Shown here in pieces: positions 10,325-20,350 of a DNA stretch of 64,000 bases. The notes under the pieces were generated by a model. The model searched no databases. It was not told the DNA's origin and saw nothing but the letters and a program-made list of their open reading frames with translations. This DNA is from Dama dama. Taxonomy: Eukaryota > Chordata > Mammalia > Artiodactyla > Cervidae. The position numbers and the translations under genes were made by a program. The DNA lies in NCBI RefSeq assembly GCF_033118175.1, contig NC_083685.1:126538501-126602500 (forward strand), given 5' to 3'. Each line of letters starts with the position of its first letter. The stretch's first letter is position 1.

Positions 10325-10533
10325 GGGGCTTCCCAGGTGGCTCAGTAGTAAAGAATCTGCAGGCCATTGCAGGAGATACGGGTTCGATACCTGGGTCAGG
10401 AAGATCCCCTGGAGAAAAAAATGGCGACCCACTCCAATATTCTTGCCTGAGAAATCCCACGGAGAGAGGAGCCTGGGGGCTTCAGTCTACGGGGTCACGA
10501 AAGAGTCAGACACAACTTAGCAACAAAACAACA
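10325..10533 (+). mobile_element. Bov-tA SINE with target-site duplication
   Basis: The head GGGGCTTCCCAGGTGGCTCA starts at 10326 and the body runs to ACTTAGCAACAAAACAAC. The flanks AATTCATAATTCT (10312-10324) and AATTTATAATTCT (10534-10546) are a 13-bp duplication with one mismatch. Confidence 0.92.
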
Positions 10534-10547
10534 ATTTATAATTCTAG

Positions 10548-11095
10548 ATGATCTTTTTTTGTAGCTTTGTTATTGGAGTGTAATTGCTTTACAATCTTGT
10601 ATTAGTTTCTGGTGTACAACAAAACGAATCGGCTCTATATCCCCTCTCTTGGACCTCCCTCCCACCCAGCCAGGTCATCACAGAGCACCAAGCTGAGTTC
10701 CCTGCGCTACACAGCAGCTTTCCACTAGCTATCTAGTTCACACGTGGTAATGTGTGTACATCAGTTCTAATCTCCCAGTTCATCCCACCCTCCCCTTCCC
10801 ACTTCCGTCCACGTGTCCCTCCTCCACATCTGTGTCTCTATTCCTACCCTGCAGATAGGTTCATCTGTAATATTTTTCTAGATTCCACATATATGCATTA
10901 ACATACAATATTTTTCTCTTTCTGACTTACTTCACTCTATGCGCTCACTCGTGTCCGACTCTTTGCGACCCCGTGGACTGTAGCCCGCCAGGCTCCTCTG
11001 CCCATGGAATTTTCCAGGCAAGAACACTGGAGTGGGGTGCCATTTCCTCCTCCAGGACTTCACTCTATGTAACAGAATAAAACACTATAGTTTCT
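10548..11095 (-). mobile_element. Artiodactyl L1 3' end, reverse, split by a SINE
   Basis: The text TGTAATTGCTTTACAATCTT, then TTAGTTTCTGGTGTACAACA, TAGATTCCACATATATGCAT and TTTCTGACTTACTTCACTCT, is the familiar reverse complement of an artiodactyl L1 3' region. A short Bov-A SINE at 10942-11056 splits it and the L1 text resumes for a few tens of bases. Confidence 0.75.
10942..11056 (-). mobile_element. Truncated Bov-A SINE inserted in L1
   Basis: About 115 bp of Bov-A body without the tRNA head (CGTGTCCGACTCTTTGCGAC to CATTTCCTCCTCCAGG). A perfect 13-bp duplication ACTTCACTCTATG at 10929-10941 and 11057-11069 proves a target-primed insertion after the L1. Confidence 0.93.
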
Positions 11096-12249
11096 ACTTT
11101 TTCAGGAAGGATAACTAGGGGGTGCAGAGGACCCATTTCTCTGCTAGCCCTGAGTATGGAAAGGAGCTCCTTAACACACCAGGCTGGACTGTAAGAAGTC
11201 TTTCCTCCCCCCGGGGGTATTAGCTTGCCTGAATTGCAGACAAAATAGCAAACAGGAAACATTTCTGAGAGTTGGGCATCTGAGTCAGTCCCTAGTGATG
11301 AAAACACGAGCATTCCTAGAAACAAATGGAGTGAACGTTTGCCGTTTGTTAACTGTCTGGAACACCTGTAGTCCCTTCCTAAGCAACAAGAATTCCCCAC
11401 TGCGAGTCTTGGGAGGTGTGGCAGGTGACCAGCGTTTCTGTTTTCCACCCTGGAAGTTGGGCAAGCTCACACAACTGGGGTCAAGCCATTCATTGCTCTC
11501 AGAGGGAACCTGAGTGTGGAGCAAGTGATGGTGCAGGCTCATGGGGAAGGCGGGTAGTCACTGCAACAGCAGTGAGCCCTGGGGCTGGAGGGTAAGTCAG
11601 GGTAAGGGCAAGGCGGCCACACAGCAACACCCTGTCTGTTGGGTTCCATCTGCCTTTCCGTGGTTCCCCTCCATTTTCTCAGCATAGTTATCCATCAAGG
11701 ATGGGCTTTGAGCTCCTGCTTTCTTTCCAAGGCAATCACTCTCTGCAGAAGTTAGCCTCAGGTTGTTACTGAGAACCCATCGGATATACTAGAAAGGTTC
11801 ATGATGGGTAAATGTCACAACAGTGGCATCAGACTTTTCAGATGGCCATGGCACGGAGGAGAGGGGACAGAGTCAAAGGATAAAAACCACCCCGAAGACA
11901 TTCGTGATTTGCTGTTCCAAAGGAAAGCCTTCCGGCGGGGAAGCTTAAGAGGCTGATGGAGGTTGCTTGACCAAAGAGCAAGGGACCAGCTTTGGCCATC
12001 CAGGGACAAGGTCGCAAATATCCAGAAAGTGGTACCTAGGAAGTTCCTTGGCAGCTGAGCCTTCCTCAAAGTGACAGCTGAGCCAGATGGAACATGCTAT
12101 TGTTGGGGTACTGGTGGTGATGATTTAATTAAATCATTCCTGCTTTTTCTCTTTCTCCCTCAGCTGGGAAGAGGATGAGATTTTTCTCCCTGTTTCTAAT
12201 GTTGGTTAAATATCCACAGAGCCTCACAGGAAAGCCACAGGCAAAATGC
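11096..12249. other. Unique sequence
   Basis: No repeat assigned over 1.15 kb. A 127-codon reverse frame (11065-11448) overlaps the L1 end and other frames and shows no recognisable domain. Confidence 0.5.
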
Positions 12250-12431
12250 TATCACCGTATTTCCTACAATCTAAGACACCAGCGATTATAAGATGCGCCA
12301 TTATTTTATAGACCAAGAAAGAAAAAAAACACTGCCAAATAAATTGAGACAGCAATTGTAAAATGAGCCCAATTCTGGAAATATTAAAGTATGAAAAACC
12401 TGTCTTAAAAATCAATAAAATATGGTAATAA
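12250..12431. mobile_element. MITE-like DNA transposon remnant with TA ends
   Basis: The left end TATCACCGTATTTCC and the right end AAATATGGTAATA are imperfect inverted repeats bounded by TA. Just inside, TCTAAGAC at the left mirrors GTCTTAAA at the right. The interior contains GCGATTATAAGATGCGCC. Size (about 180 bp) and TA borders fit a small mariner-type element. The family name is uncertain. Confidence 0.5.
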
Positions 12432-12439
12432 TAATAAAA

Positions 12440-12590
12440 CACAGACCTCAGCTCTTATTTATTAAACTCTAGGCCATGTTCATTGCCTCTGTTTTCTCAC
12501 AGAATCCCTCAGTGGGGCTGTGTGGCAGATGCTATTATGAGCCAGCAAAAGCGAGGTTTAAAAGTTTGAGTCAGTTGGTCCCCCAGATAT
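12440..12590 (-). mobile_element. MIR-like remnant
   Basis: ATTTATTAAACTCTAGGCCA, TTCATTGCCTCTGTTTTCTC and GCAGATGCTATTATGAG follow a decayed reversed MIR. Divergence is high. Confidence 0.35.
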
Positions 12591-13344
12591 TTAATGATGG
12601 GTGTCAAAGACTGGCTCTCTGGCTTCTTTGAGGGTGAGCTGAAGGAAGGGCTGAAACCAAGAACAGAAGAACCCTGTCTCATCATATGTTTCCAGAAACA
12701 TAGATGCTCAATAAATAATTGAAGGGACTAGCTGATCCAAACAGGTCAAAGATAGTCAATTGATTTTTGATGCTGGAACAAACTCTGCTCACCTCGGCTC
12801 TCCATGCCTCCTGAAAATCTAAGTGTAAGGGAATACGAGTGGACACTCTCCTTTTGAAAAATTAAAGCCCCAGAGTTAAGGCTGAAGTCCCTCTGGCCAA
12901 TTACCTCAATCGCAGTCCTTTCCCCTTACCTCTAACCAGAGGTCAGCAATACAGGCATTTTGGTGTGTATCTTTCTGGCTATTTCTTTGCATTTATGCGC
13001 TCGTGGAAATGTGCGTATTCCCACACACTTGGAAATTACATAGTACACTATGTCCCATTCACTTTTAAAAATTATCTTTATGGAGATATGATTTGCAGGC
13101 AGCAAGACATATTCAGCTTGCTTGGCTAGTGAAGAAGGAATGAAAACAGCTGGGAGCACCTCCCAGGGCGGCAAGGTTTCCTTCAGGAGCTCGTACAACC
13201 CAGGAGCATGAGACCCAGCTCCTCAAACAAAGGCCACTTGTGGAAGGAAAATAGGGTCCCCCACTTTCAGCTCACCAGCCTGGAGAGCCAAGCTGGGCCT
13301 CTAACACGGCTCCCCCGGAAGCTGGGGCACAAGTTGGCCTGTGC
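12591..13344. other. Unique sequence, possibly with an old LINE scrap
   Basis: Mostly unassigned. The part at 12950-13090 (GGCATTTTGGTGTGTATCTT and CCATTCACTTTTAAAAATTA) has the flavour of an old LINE fragment but I cannot place it. Confidence 0.35.
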
Positions 13345-13549
13345 TTGGTCGCCCAGTCGCCTCCAACTCTGTGACCCCATGGACTGTAGCGCTCCGATGC
13401 TCCTGCCCACGGGATTTCCAGACAAGAATACTGGAGTGGGTGGCCATTTCCTTCTCCAGGGGATCTTCTTGACCCAGGGATGGAACCCATGCCCCCTGAA
13501 TCTCCTGCACTGTAGACCATTCTTTACCTCTGAGCCAGCCGGGAATCCC
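13345..13549 (-). mobile_element. Bov-tA SINE, reverse orientation
   Basis: From CTTGGTCGCCCAGTCGCCTC to TGAGCCAGCCGGGAATCCC. The body and head are both present. A slightly longer head-body linker (CCCCCTGAATCTCCTGCACT) is visible. Confidence 0.88.
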
Positions 13550-13796
13550 AGTTTGCTCTCTGACAAATATATACAACCATGCAACCACAACTACAAAAGC
13601 CAAAGGACAGTATGAAGTATCCTCATGATGATTTACAGACAAATTCGACACCCACTGCTAGCTCCAGGCAACCTCTGGCCTTCTTTCTGTCACCGTAGAT
13701 AGTTTTGCCTTTTCTAGAATCTCATGTAAATGGAATCCTAGGGCAGGTACTCTCCGGTATCTGGGGTCTTTCACTCAGTATGGTTTTTGAAGCATC

Positions 13797-14012
13797 TATT
13801 TGGTTGCACCAGGCCTTAGGTTGCAGCATTCGGCATCTTCTATCTGTGCAGCACGCAGGGTCTTTATCTGTAGCATGCGAGCTCATGCTGTTAGTTGTGC
13901 CATACAAACTCATAGTTTCACTATATGGGATCTAGTTCCCCCACCAGGCATTGAACCCAGGCCCCCAACATTGGGAAGGTGGAGCCTTAGGCGCTGGACC
14001 ACCAGGAAAGTC
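13797..14012 (-). mobile_element. CHR-type tRNA SINE, reverse, inserted in L1M
   Basis: Reverse-complement text runs from TTGGTTGCACCAGGCCTTAG through GGCATTGAACCCAGGCCCCC to GGACCACCAGGAAAGTC. The L1 text reads CACTCAGTATGGTTTTTGA before it and CTCTCAGCATGTTTTCTGA after it, which is a diverged target duplication of about 18 bp. Confidence 0.7.
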
Positions 14013-14183
14013 TCTCAGCATGTTTTCTGAGGGTCATGTAATTGTTGCACATATCAGCAATTCATCCTTAAGAGCGTTGAATAGAGCTCCATTGTGTGGA
14101 TATACCATAGCTTATTTATCCGTTCTGCTGGTAATTGAGTGAGTTATTTCTAGTTTGGGGTTTGTATGAATCATATCGCCTCC

Positions 14184-14542
14184 TGCAAAACCTGTATGCA
14201 GGTCAAGAAGCAACAGTTAGAACCAGACATGGAATAACGGACTGGTTCAAAATTGGGAAAGGAGTACATCAAGGCAGTATATTTTCATCCTGCTTATTTA
14301 ACTTATATGCAGAGTATATCATGCAAAATTCCGGGCTGGATGAAGCAGAAACTGGAACAAAGATCACCAGGAGAAATATCAATAACCTCAGATATGCAGA
14401 TGACACTGCCCTTATGGCAGAAAGCAAAGAACTAAAGAGGCTCTTGATGAAGGTGAAAGAGGAGAGTGAAAAAGTTGTCTTAAAATTCAACACTCAAAAG
14501 CTAAGATCATGGCATCCAGTCCCATCACTTCATGGCAAATAG
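14184..14542 (+). pseudogene. BovB reverse-transcriptase remnant (outer copy)
   Basis: The frame encodes part of the RT palm. The catalytic YADD box is intact at 14393-14404, preceded by a GVHQGSIFSSCLFNLYAEY-like stretch and followed by a KVKEESEKV helix. The frame breaks near the IQKTKIM-like region (14490-14520) and stops. It is 5'-truncated, lacks the N-terminal endonuclease, and is split by an insertion at 14669, so it cannot make enzyme. It is a repeat-derived remnant, not a host gene. Confidence 0.85.
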
Positions 14543-14668
14543 ATGGGGAAACAATGGAAACAGTGACAGACTTTATTTTCTTGGGCTCCAAAATCACTGC
14601 AGATGGTGACTGCAGCCATGAAATTAAAAGAAACTTGCTCCTTGGAAGAAAAGCTATGACAAACCTAG

Positions 14669-15649
14669 TTCAATTCAATTCAGTTGCTCAGTTGTGTCTG
14701 ACTCTTTGTGACCCCATGGACTGCAGCACGTCAGGCCTCCCTGTTCATCACCAACTCCTGGAGCTTACTCAAACTCATGTCCATCAAGTTGGTGATGCCA
14801 TCCAGCCATCTCATCCTCTGTCGTCCCCTTCTCCTCCTGCCTTCAGTCTTTCCCAGCATCAGGGTTTTTTCTAATGAGTCAGTTCTTCGCATCAGGTGGC
14901 AAAGTATTGGAGCTTCAGCTTTAGCATCAGTCCTTCCAATGAATATTCAGGACTGATTTCCTTTAGGATGGACTGGTTGGATCTCCTCACTGTCCAAGGG
15001 ACTCTCAAGAGTCTTCTCCAACACCACAGTTCAAAAGCATCAATTCTTCAGCACTCAGCTTTCTTTATAGTCCAAATCTCACATCCATACATGACTATTG
15101 GAAAAACCATAGCCTTGACTAGATGGACATTTGTTGGCAAAGTCATGTCTCTGCTTTTTAATATGCTGTCTAGGTTGGTCATAACTTTTCTTCCAAGGAG
15201 CAAGCATCTTTTAATTTCATGGCTACAGTCACCATCTGCAGTGATTTTGGAGCCCAAGAAAATAAAGTCTGTCACTGTTTCCACTGTTTCTGCATCTATT
15301 TGCCATGAAGCGATGGGACCAGATGCCATGATCTTAGTTTTCTGAATGTTGAGTTTTAAGCCAATTTTTTCACTCTTCTTTTTCACTTTCATCAAGAGGC
15401 TCTTTAGTTCTTCTTTGCTTTCTGCCATAAGGGTGGTGTCATTTGCATATCTGAGGTTATTAATATTTCTCCCAGCAATCTTAATTCCAGCTTGTGATTC
15501 ATCCAGCCCAGTATTTCTCATGATGTACTCTGCATATACGTTAAATAAGCAGGGTGACAATATACAGCCTTGACATACTCCTTTCCTGATTTGGAAGCAG
15601 TCTGTTGTTCCATGTCCAGTTCTAACTGTTGCTTCTTGACCTGCAGGTC
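14669..15649 (-). mobile_element. Inner BovB, reverse, inserted in the outer BovB
   Basis: Read in reverse this 981-bp copy runs from a 5'-truncated start (CTGCAGGTCAAGAAGC, complement at 15630-15645) to the 3' end with AATTCAATTCAG-type short repeats at 14669-14684. The perfect 13-bp duplication ATGACAAACCTAG at 14656-14668 and 15650-15662 marks the insertion into the plus-strand BovB. Confidence 0.95.
15048..15560 (-). pseudogene. BovB reverse-transcriptase remnant with altered active site (inner copy)
   Basis: A 170-codon reverse frame covers the RT palm and thumb: SPCLFNVYAEYIM, NNLRYANDTTLMAE, FIFLGSKITADGDC and a VMYGCEIWTIKKAE end. At 15438-15449 the usual YADD box reads YAND, so the first catalytic aspartate is replaced by Asn. 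The frame is otherwise unbroken, which suggests a fairly young copy, yet it is 5'-truncated and has no endonuclease. It is dead as an enzyme. Confidence 0.85.
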
Positions 15650-16850
15650 ATGACAAACCTAGACATCATATTAAAAAGCAGAGACATTACTTTGCCAACA
15701 AATGTCCATCTAGTCAAAGCTATAGTTTTTCTAGTAGCCATGTATGGATGTGAGAGTTGGACCATAAAGAAGGCTGAGCACTGAAGAACTGATGCTTTTA
15801 AACTATGATGTTAGATAAGACTCTTGAGAGTCTCTTGGACAGCCAGGAGATCCAATCAGTCAATCCAAAAGGAAATCAGTCCTGCATATCCATTGGAAGG
15901 ACTGATGCTGAAGCTGAAGCTCCAATACTTTGGCCACCTGATGCGAAGAACTGACTCATTAGAAAAAACCCTGATGCTGGGAAAGACTGAAGGCAGGAGG
16001 AGAAGGGGATGACAGAGGATGAAATGGTTGGATGGCATCACCAACTCTGCAGACATGAGTTTGAGCAAGCTCTGGGAGATGGTGAAGGACAGGGAGGCCT
16101 GATGTGCTGCAGTCCATGGGGTTGCAAAGAGTCGGACACGACTGAGCAACTGAAAAACAGCAGTGTTCAAGTCTTTGGATGTGTCTTCACTTCCCTTAGG
16201 TAAATAAATAGATAGAAGTGACACTGTTGGATCATGTAATAAGTGTGCATTTGGTTTTATTACAAGCTGCCAGATTTTTTCCCCAAAGTGGTCAGATTAT
16301 TTCACCAGTGGTGCATGAGAATTCCATTTGCTCCACATCCTCATCAGCGCTTGGTGATAAGTATATCTTTTTAATTTTCACCATCCTTGTAGGTTTGTAT
16401 AGTGGTCTTATTATGGTTTTAATTTTCATTTCCTTGATGACATAATGTTGAGCATCTTATCATGTACTCCTTTATTTTGGTGAAGTTTCTGTTTAAAATT
16501 TTTTTCTTTTTTTTTCTATCGAATTGTCTTATGATTGAGTTGTAAGGATTCTTTGTACATTCTGGATACAGGTCTTTTTTCAGATATATGTTCTGTAATT
16601 TTTTTCCCCAGTTTGTGGTCTACCTTTCCATTTTCTTAATGGTATTTTTGAAGAGGAGAATTTAAAATGCTTTGTGTTTTGTGACTTGTAATATCCATTT
16701 TTTTAAATGCTTTTTGTATGAGAAATCTTGATCTCTCCTAAGGTTACAAAAGTTTCTTTTATGTTTTATTCCAGAAGTTTTATAGTTCGAGATTTGACAT
16801 TGAGGTCTATGATCCATTTTTTAGTTACACTGGAGATAAAAAGATGACAA

Positions 16851-16970
16851 GATTCTCTCTCTATATTCAAGGAGTTCACAGCTTAACGTGGGAGATAACA
16901 AAAGTCAACCAGCAATTATAATGCAGCGTAGAAAGTGCCAGACAGACGTGTTCATACTAACCCCACTTCC
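16851..16970 (-). mobile_element. L2-like remnant
   Basis: CAAGGAGTTCACAGCTTAAC, GTGGGAGATAACAAAAG and CAGCAATTATAATGCAG resemble the reversed L2 3' region (the GAGCTTACATTCTAGTGGG neighbourhood). Short and diverged. Confidence 0.45.
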
Positions 16971-18149
16971 TGTGATTTAATTGCCTAACTATAAGTGATT
17001 GCACATAAAAGCTAATAGTGCAGGGTGTGGTCACATCCGTTGGTGATGAGTGAGGTGTGGACGGTGTGAGGCAGGGGTCAAGGTTCACTTATTTGTCTGG
17101 TGCTGTGCCCTGCTGTGTCCGTTCACTTTTTAACCCCTTCCAACTGGCTTCTGAGCCTGCTGAGACAGGTTTATAGGACCCTCTACACTGACAAATCGGC
17201 CACTCTTAAGTCCTCATTTTCCTTGGTGTCTCTGCAGGATTCCATCCCACGCACCATACTTTCCTGAACCATCTCCTCCTTCACCTCCATTGCATCAAAG
17301 TCCTCTGTCTTTCCCCTACCTCTGTTTTCTTTGCTGGTCGCCTCTCCCCACCAGAGGGCCACAGCGTGCCCACCTCCTCTCTGCACCTGTTTCTGTCCAT
17401 CTGTCTGTCTCTCCTGTTTCCCACCCACCACCTCTCTCTCTGTCTCTCAATCTCTCTTTCTCTCCAGATGTCTCCTCCAGTCTCATCATCTTACATGTCA
17501 TCCAGAAGCCAAAAACACCCCCATTATTTCAGCACCAGCCCTATATTACTCCTAACCTCCCAAACTATCTACCCAAATCCATCCACCTCCACGTGCACCT
17601 CCGACAGCATGTCTAAAGACTCCACCTGTTCTCTTCCATGCTGTCCCCTGACCTGTGTCTCAGAAAATGGGACACATCTGGTTAATCAGGCTTCTTTGGG
17701 CTGAGCACCCTGGCTGGGGAACGTTAATCAGGCAAGTTGACTCTGGGCATGCACAAGTTCAAGAGAAGGGGCTAGGGTCTTCATGACTTCACCCCGTCTC
17801 CTTCTTTGTCATTGTTGTGGAGCATCTTGAATTCCCCGGCTATACTCATGATGCTAATCTACCTCCCCCGTGGCACAGGCGACCTGGATGCTCTTGGCTG
17901 GAGATAAAAAGCAGTGAGCACTCTGGGTACTGACTTTCCTAGTGCAAGGTGGGAAAGAACTCACCTCCTCTCTCCCCAGTCCTAACTTCCAACTGTTTTT
18001 CACTGTCTTTTAAATTCCCGCCCATCCGTTGGAGCCTGCCTCTCTAGTGAGTCCACCAGGGCTTGCTCATCTCCGAGTCGTTCTAGCCTTTTCTGCCTGC
18101 ACCTTTCAGTTGGCACTAGGCAGCCTACACTGTAGGATCTCTTTATGTG
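16971..18149. other. Unique sequence with a pyrimidine-rich tract
   Basis: No repeat assigned. A strongly pyrimidine-rich plus strand runs over 17390-17475 (CTGTCTGTCTCTCCTG and CTCTCTCTCTGTCTCTC runs). Frames of about 110 codons in this part are Ser/Leu/Pro-rich artefacts of that composition. Confidence 0.5.
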
Positions 18150-18350
18150 CAGTCGCTTACATTGATGTGATTAAAGAGGGTGACGTCTGTGTGCCCATCC
18201 CCACTAGTGTTCTCCGTACAGTATCCTAATCGCCAGTTGGCTTGTGCGTCTGTCTCCCCTTTTAAGCTGTGAGTCCCTTGTCTACCACGGTGTTTGTATC
18301 CTTCATCCGCAGTGCCCAGCACCCAGTAGGTGCTGAAGAACATTTGAACG
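18150..18350 (+). mobile_element. L2 3' end remnant
   Basis: CTGTGAGTCCCTTGTCTACC, GCAGTGCCCAGCACCCAGTA and GGTGCTGAAGAACATTTGAA reproduce the L2 3' consensus order (stop-start GTGAGC, CAGTGCCTGGCAC, GGTGCTCAATAAA). Confidence 0.55.
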
Positions 18351-18569
18351 CATGACTGTTGAAACGGTAGAACACGTAGTACTCTTGGAGCAAGGTGATG
18401 ACGAGTTTTGATGATGCTGTTTCCCTCCCCAGCAAGGACTCCATTGTCTTCTTCTGTGAGCTCATCCCAAGACACAGCCGGATTCCCACGTGCCTGGTAG
18501 GCAAAACCTATACCTGCCTATTCTCCTTAAGGAGACTCCGGTTGCCCCCACGTGTCTTGGCGTATCTCC
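18351..18569. other. Unique sequence
   Basis: Unassigned. A reverse frame covering it (18143-18475) includes L2 sequence and is not coding. Confidence 0.4.
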
Positions 18570-18720
18570 TCGAACGTGCAGCCAGAGCTCTAGGCCAGAA
18601 TCAGACCAGAAGGATCCTGCCCTGCTCTGCCACTTAGCAGCTGGGTAACCCAGGCCTGTCCCCATCCCCGGCCCCCATCCTCTCGAGTCGGCTTTCCCAT
18701 TTGAAACATGAGAGCCAGAC
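18570..18720 (+). mobile_element. MIR SINE
   Basis: CTCTGCCACTTAGCAGCTGG followed by GTAACCCAGGCCTGTCC is the MIR core. The upstream AGCTCTAGGCCAGAATCAGA fits the tRNA-related part and the tail decays near 18715. Confidence 0.6.
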
Positions 18721-18929
18721 ACTTTGACACTGAGGTGCCCTGGACAACCTCGCATCTCAACACGAGGCTGTGTCCCTGCCAGGGATCGGTGGTGAGGAGG
18801 AGGGCTGGGGTCTCCTACAGTTGCTCACGAATGCCGCCTCTTCTGCAAGAAGCCCGGGGAGAGGGAAGGCAGAGAGAGGGATCCGTCCTCCAGAGCAGCA
18901 CAGTGGTGAGCGGTGGGGGGAAGCTCAGA
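18721..18929. other. Unique sequence
   Basis: GC-rich, unassigned. Confidence 0.4.
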
Positions 18930-19182
18930 GCCGAATCAATCTCTCTTTAAAATTCCAGGCCGTTGGTGTGCGCCTTGGATGAAGTGCAGGTAATTGCGCC
19001 TCCAGCTCGCCTCCCCCGGCCCCCGCCTCCACCCTGCTCTGCGCTGACAGAGTTATAATAATTGGGTGCTGCAACTTAAACTCATCAGCGCCTGCTTCCT
19101 GAAAGGAACGTCGCAATTAGGCGTCCTCACCCTGTAATAAAGTCTTTAATATCCACTTTCATGGTTCATATTACAGTCATTC
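18930..19182. promoter_or_regulatory. Candidate conserved non-coding block
   Basis: Contains CGAATCAATCTCTCTTTAAA, GTGCAGGTAATTGCGCC (18985-19001), TTATAATAATTGGGTGC, GTCGCAATTAGGCGTCC, CTGTAATAAAGTCTTTAATA and ATGGTTCATATTACAG. The homeodomain-like ATTA words alternate with a short CpG-bearing C-rich insert. No repeat family matches. One of the strongest enhancer-like blocks by appearance; function unproven. Confidence 0.4.
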
Positions 19183-20206
19183 AGGCCTGTCCCCTCGCAC
19201 GCAGCCTGTCAGGCAGCGGGGCTGGGTGCCCACGAGGGAGCTGCCCTGCTGAACAACTCGGCCAACAACCACTCCGGAGGCCCCGCAACAGGGCCAGGCA
19301 GCTGGGGAACAGAGCCTGCAAATGAGAATGGGGACTTTCTGTCCTCCCGGGACCCAGAGAGCAGATGTCAGCAAAGGAGGGGTCAGCCCTCCAAGCTTCC
19401 CAGTGGGGAACTTTTCTCCCTCTTCGGTGGGACCAGCTTTCATTCACTGCTGGAAATTTTAAAACAGAAGCAGGAAGGTGGAGGTGGTACTGGGGTTGAA
19501 GAGAAGATTCTGGATGCAGCATCTATACGTGTGTCCACATGTCTGGGCAGATCACAGACCTTGAGAGGGGAAGACCGTCTGTCTCTGAACAGTGCAGTGG
19601 GGGCAAGGATGTGCTGGGGTGCAGACAGCTTCCTCTGGGGCCTCTGACCACGCTCACCCGAGGGGCAGTAATCCTGGGAGGCACCTGGCCTGCTCAGGAA
19701 AGAGCACCCCGGCCCCCACCCCGACGACTAGATTGACCAATCCTGGAGCTCAGAAGACAGGGCCGGGCGTTTAGGACAGATACAGATGTAGCTGTGCCAT
19801 CAAGCCACAGGAGGGCCGGAAAACAGAAGGGGAGGAAAGCCACGGGCAAAACCCTAGAAAGGGCCACTGTTTAAGGACGTACAGAGGAAGAGGTCAGGAA
19901 AAGCAGTGGGACAGCTGGGACAAGGCCAGATGCCAAGGACGGAGCGCGTACAGGAGGCAGGGGCTGGGAGGCCATGCCTGTGGCGGCTTCTGTTTCCATC
20001 GCTGATAGGGAGGGCTGGGTGGGCAGGGTGGGGCAGGGCGCCTGCGGGCGCTGGGGGAGGACACAGCATTCCTCTCCAGGGAAAGAGTAGCTTGGTCATT
20101 TATCTGTTAAGATGGGCATCCCTGCCTGCAGAGGAAAAGACCTGGATGTAGTGACAAGACCACCTCTGGTCTGAAGTGACTGGTATGTAGAATGTTGGGC
20201 GGCTGT
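19183..20206. other. GC-rich unique sequence
   Basis: No repeat or gene recognised across 1 kb. Frames of 80-113 codons on both strands overlap each other without domain signatures. Confidence 0.5.
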
Positions 20207-20350
20207 GACGCTTGAAGCCTGGTACCTCCGCTGCCAGGAACCCCTGCTGCGTGGGCACCCTATGATGGGTGAGGAAACTGAGATCCAGAGAGGCAGAGTG
20301 ACTTTGGGTCTTTGGTTCAAAAGAGCCAGGAGGACCGGAACCCGAGGTCC
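20207..20350 (-). mobile_element. MIR SINE remnant
   Basis: CCTATGATGGGTGAGGAAAC, TGAGATCCAGAGAGGCAGAG, TGACTTTGGGTC is a reversed MIR core with a mutated but readable order. Confidence 0.55.

Larger units (their letters stand above)
14184..16155 (+). mobile_element. BovB LINE 3' part, plus, interrupted by a second BovB
   Basis: The 5' portion is 14184-14668 (starts ACCTGTATGCAGGTCAAGAA). The 3' portion is 15650-16155 (ends GACACGACTGAGCAACTGAA). Together they are the 3' half of a 5'-truncated BovB, a horizontally acquired RTE-type non-LTR retrotransposon. The halves join exactly at the 13-bp duplication made by the inner insertion. It sits inside the older L1M. Confidence 0.92.
13600..16850 (-). 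mobile_element. Old L1M element, reverse, carrying three younger insertions
   Basis: L1M reverse-strand text appears in three blocks: 13640-13796 (TTTTGCCTTTTCTAGAATCT, TAAATGGAATCCTAGGG), 14013-14183 (CTCCATTGTGTGGATATACC) and 16156-16850 (TTCCTTGATGACATAATGTT, GATTGAGTTGTAAGGATTCT, TTTTATAGTTCGAGATTTGA). Gaps correspond to a CHR SINE and a nested BovB pair. Stop codons are everywhere, so no ORF2 survives. Confidence 0.75.

Noticed and set aside
14135..15560. Reverse-transcriptase frames as a possible host gene, retron or DGR
   Set aside because: They match BovB LINE sequence, are truncated, and sit within target duplications. No msr/msd, template repeat or accessory gene is present, and the genome is mammalian.
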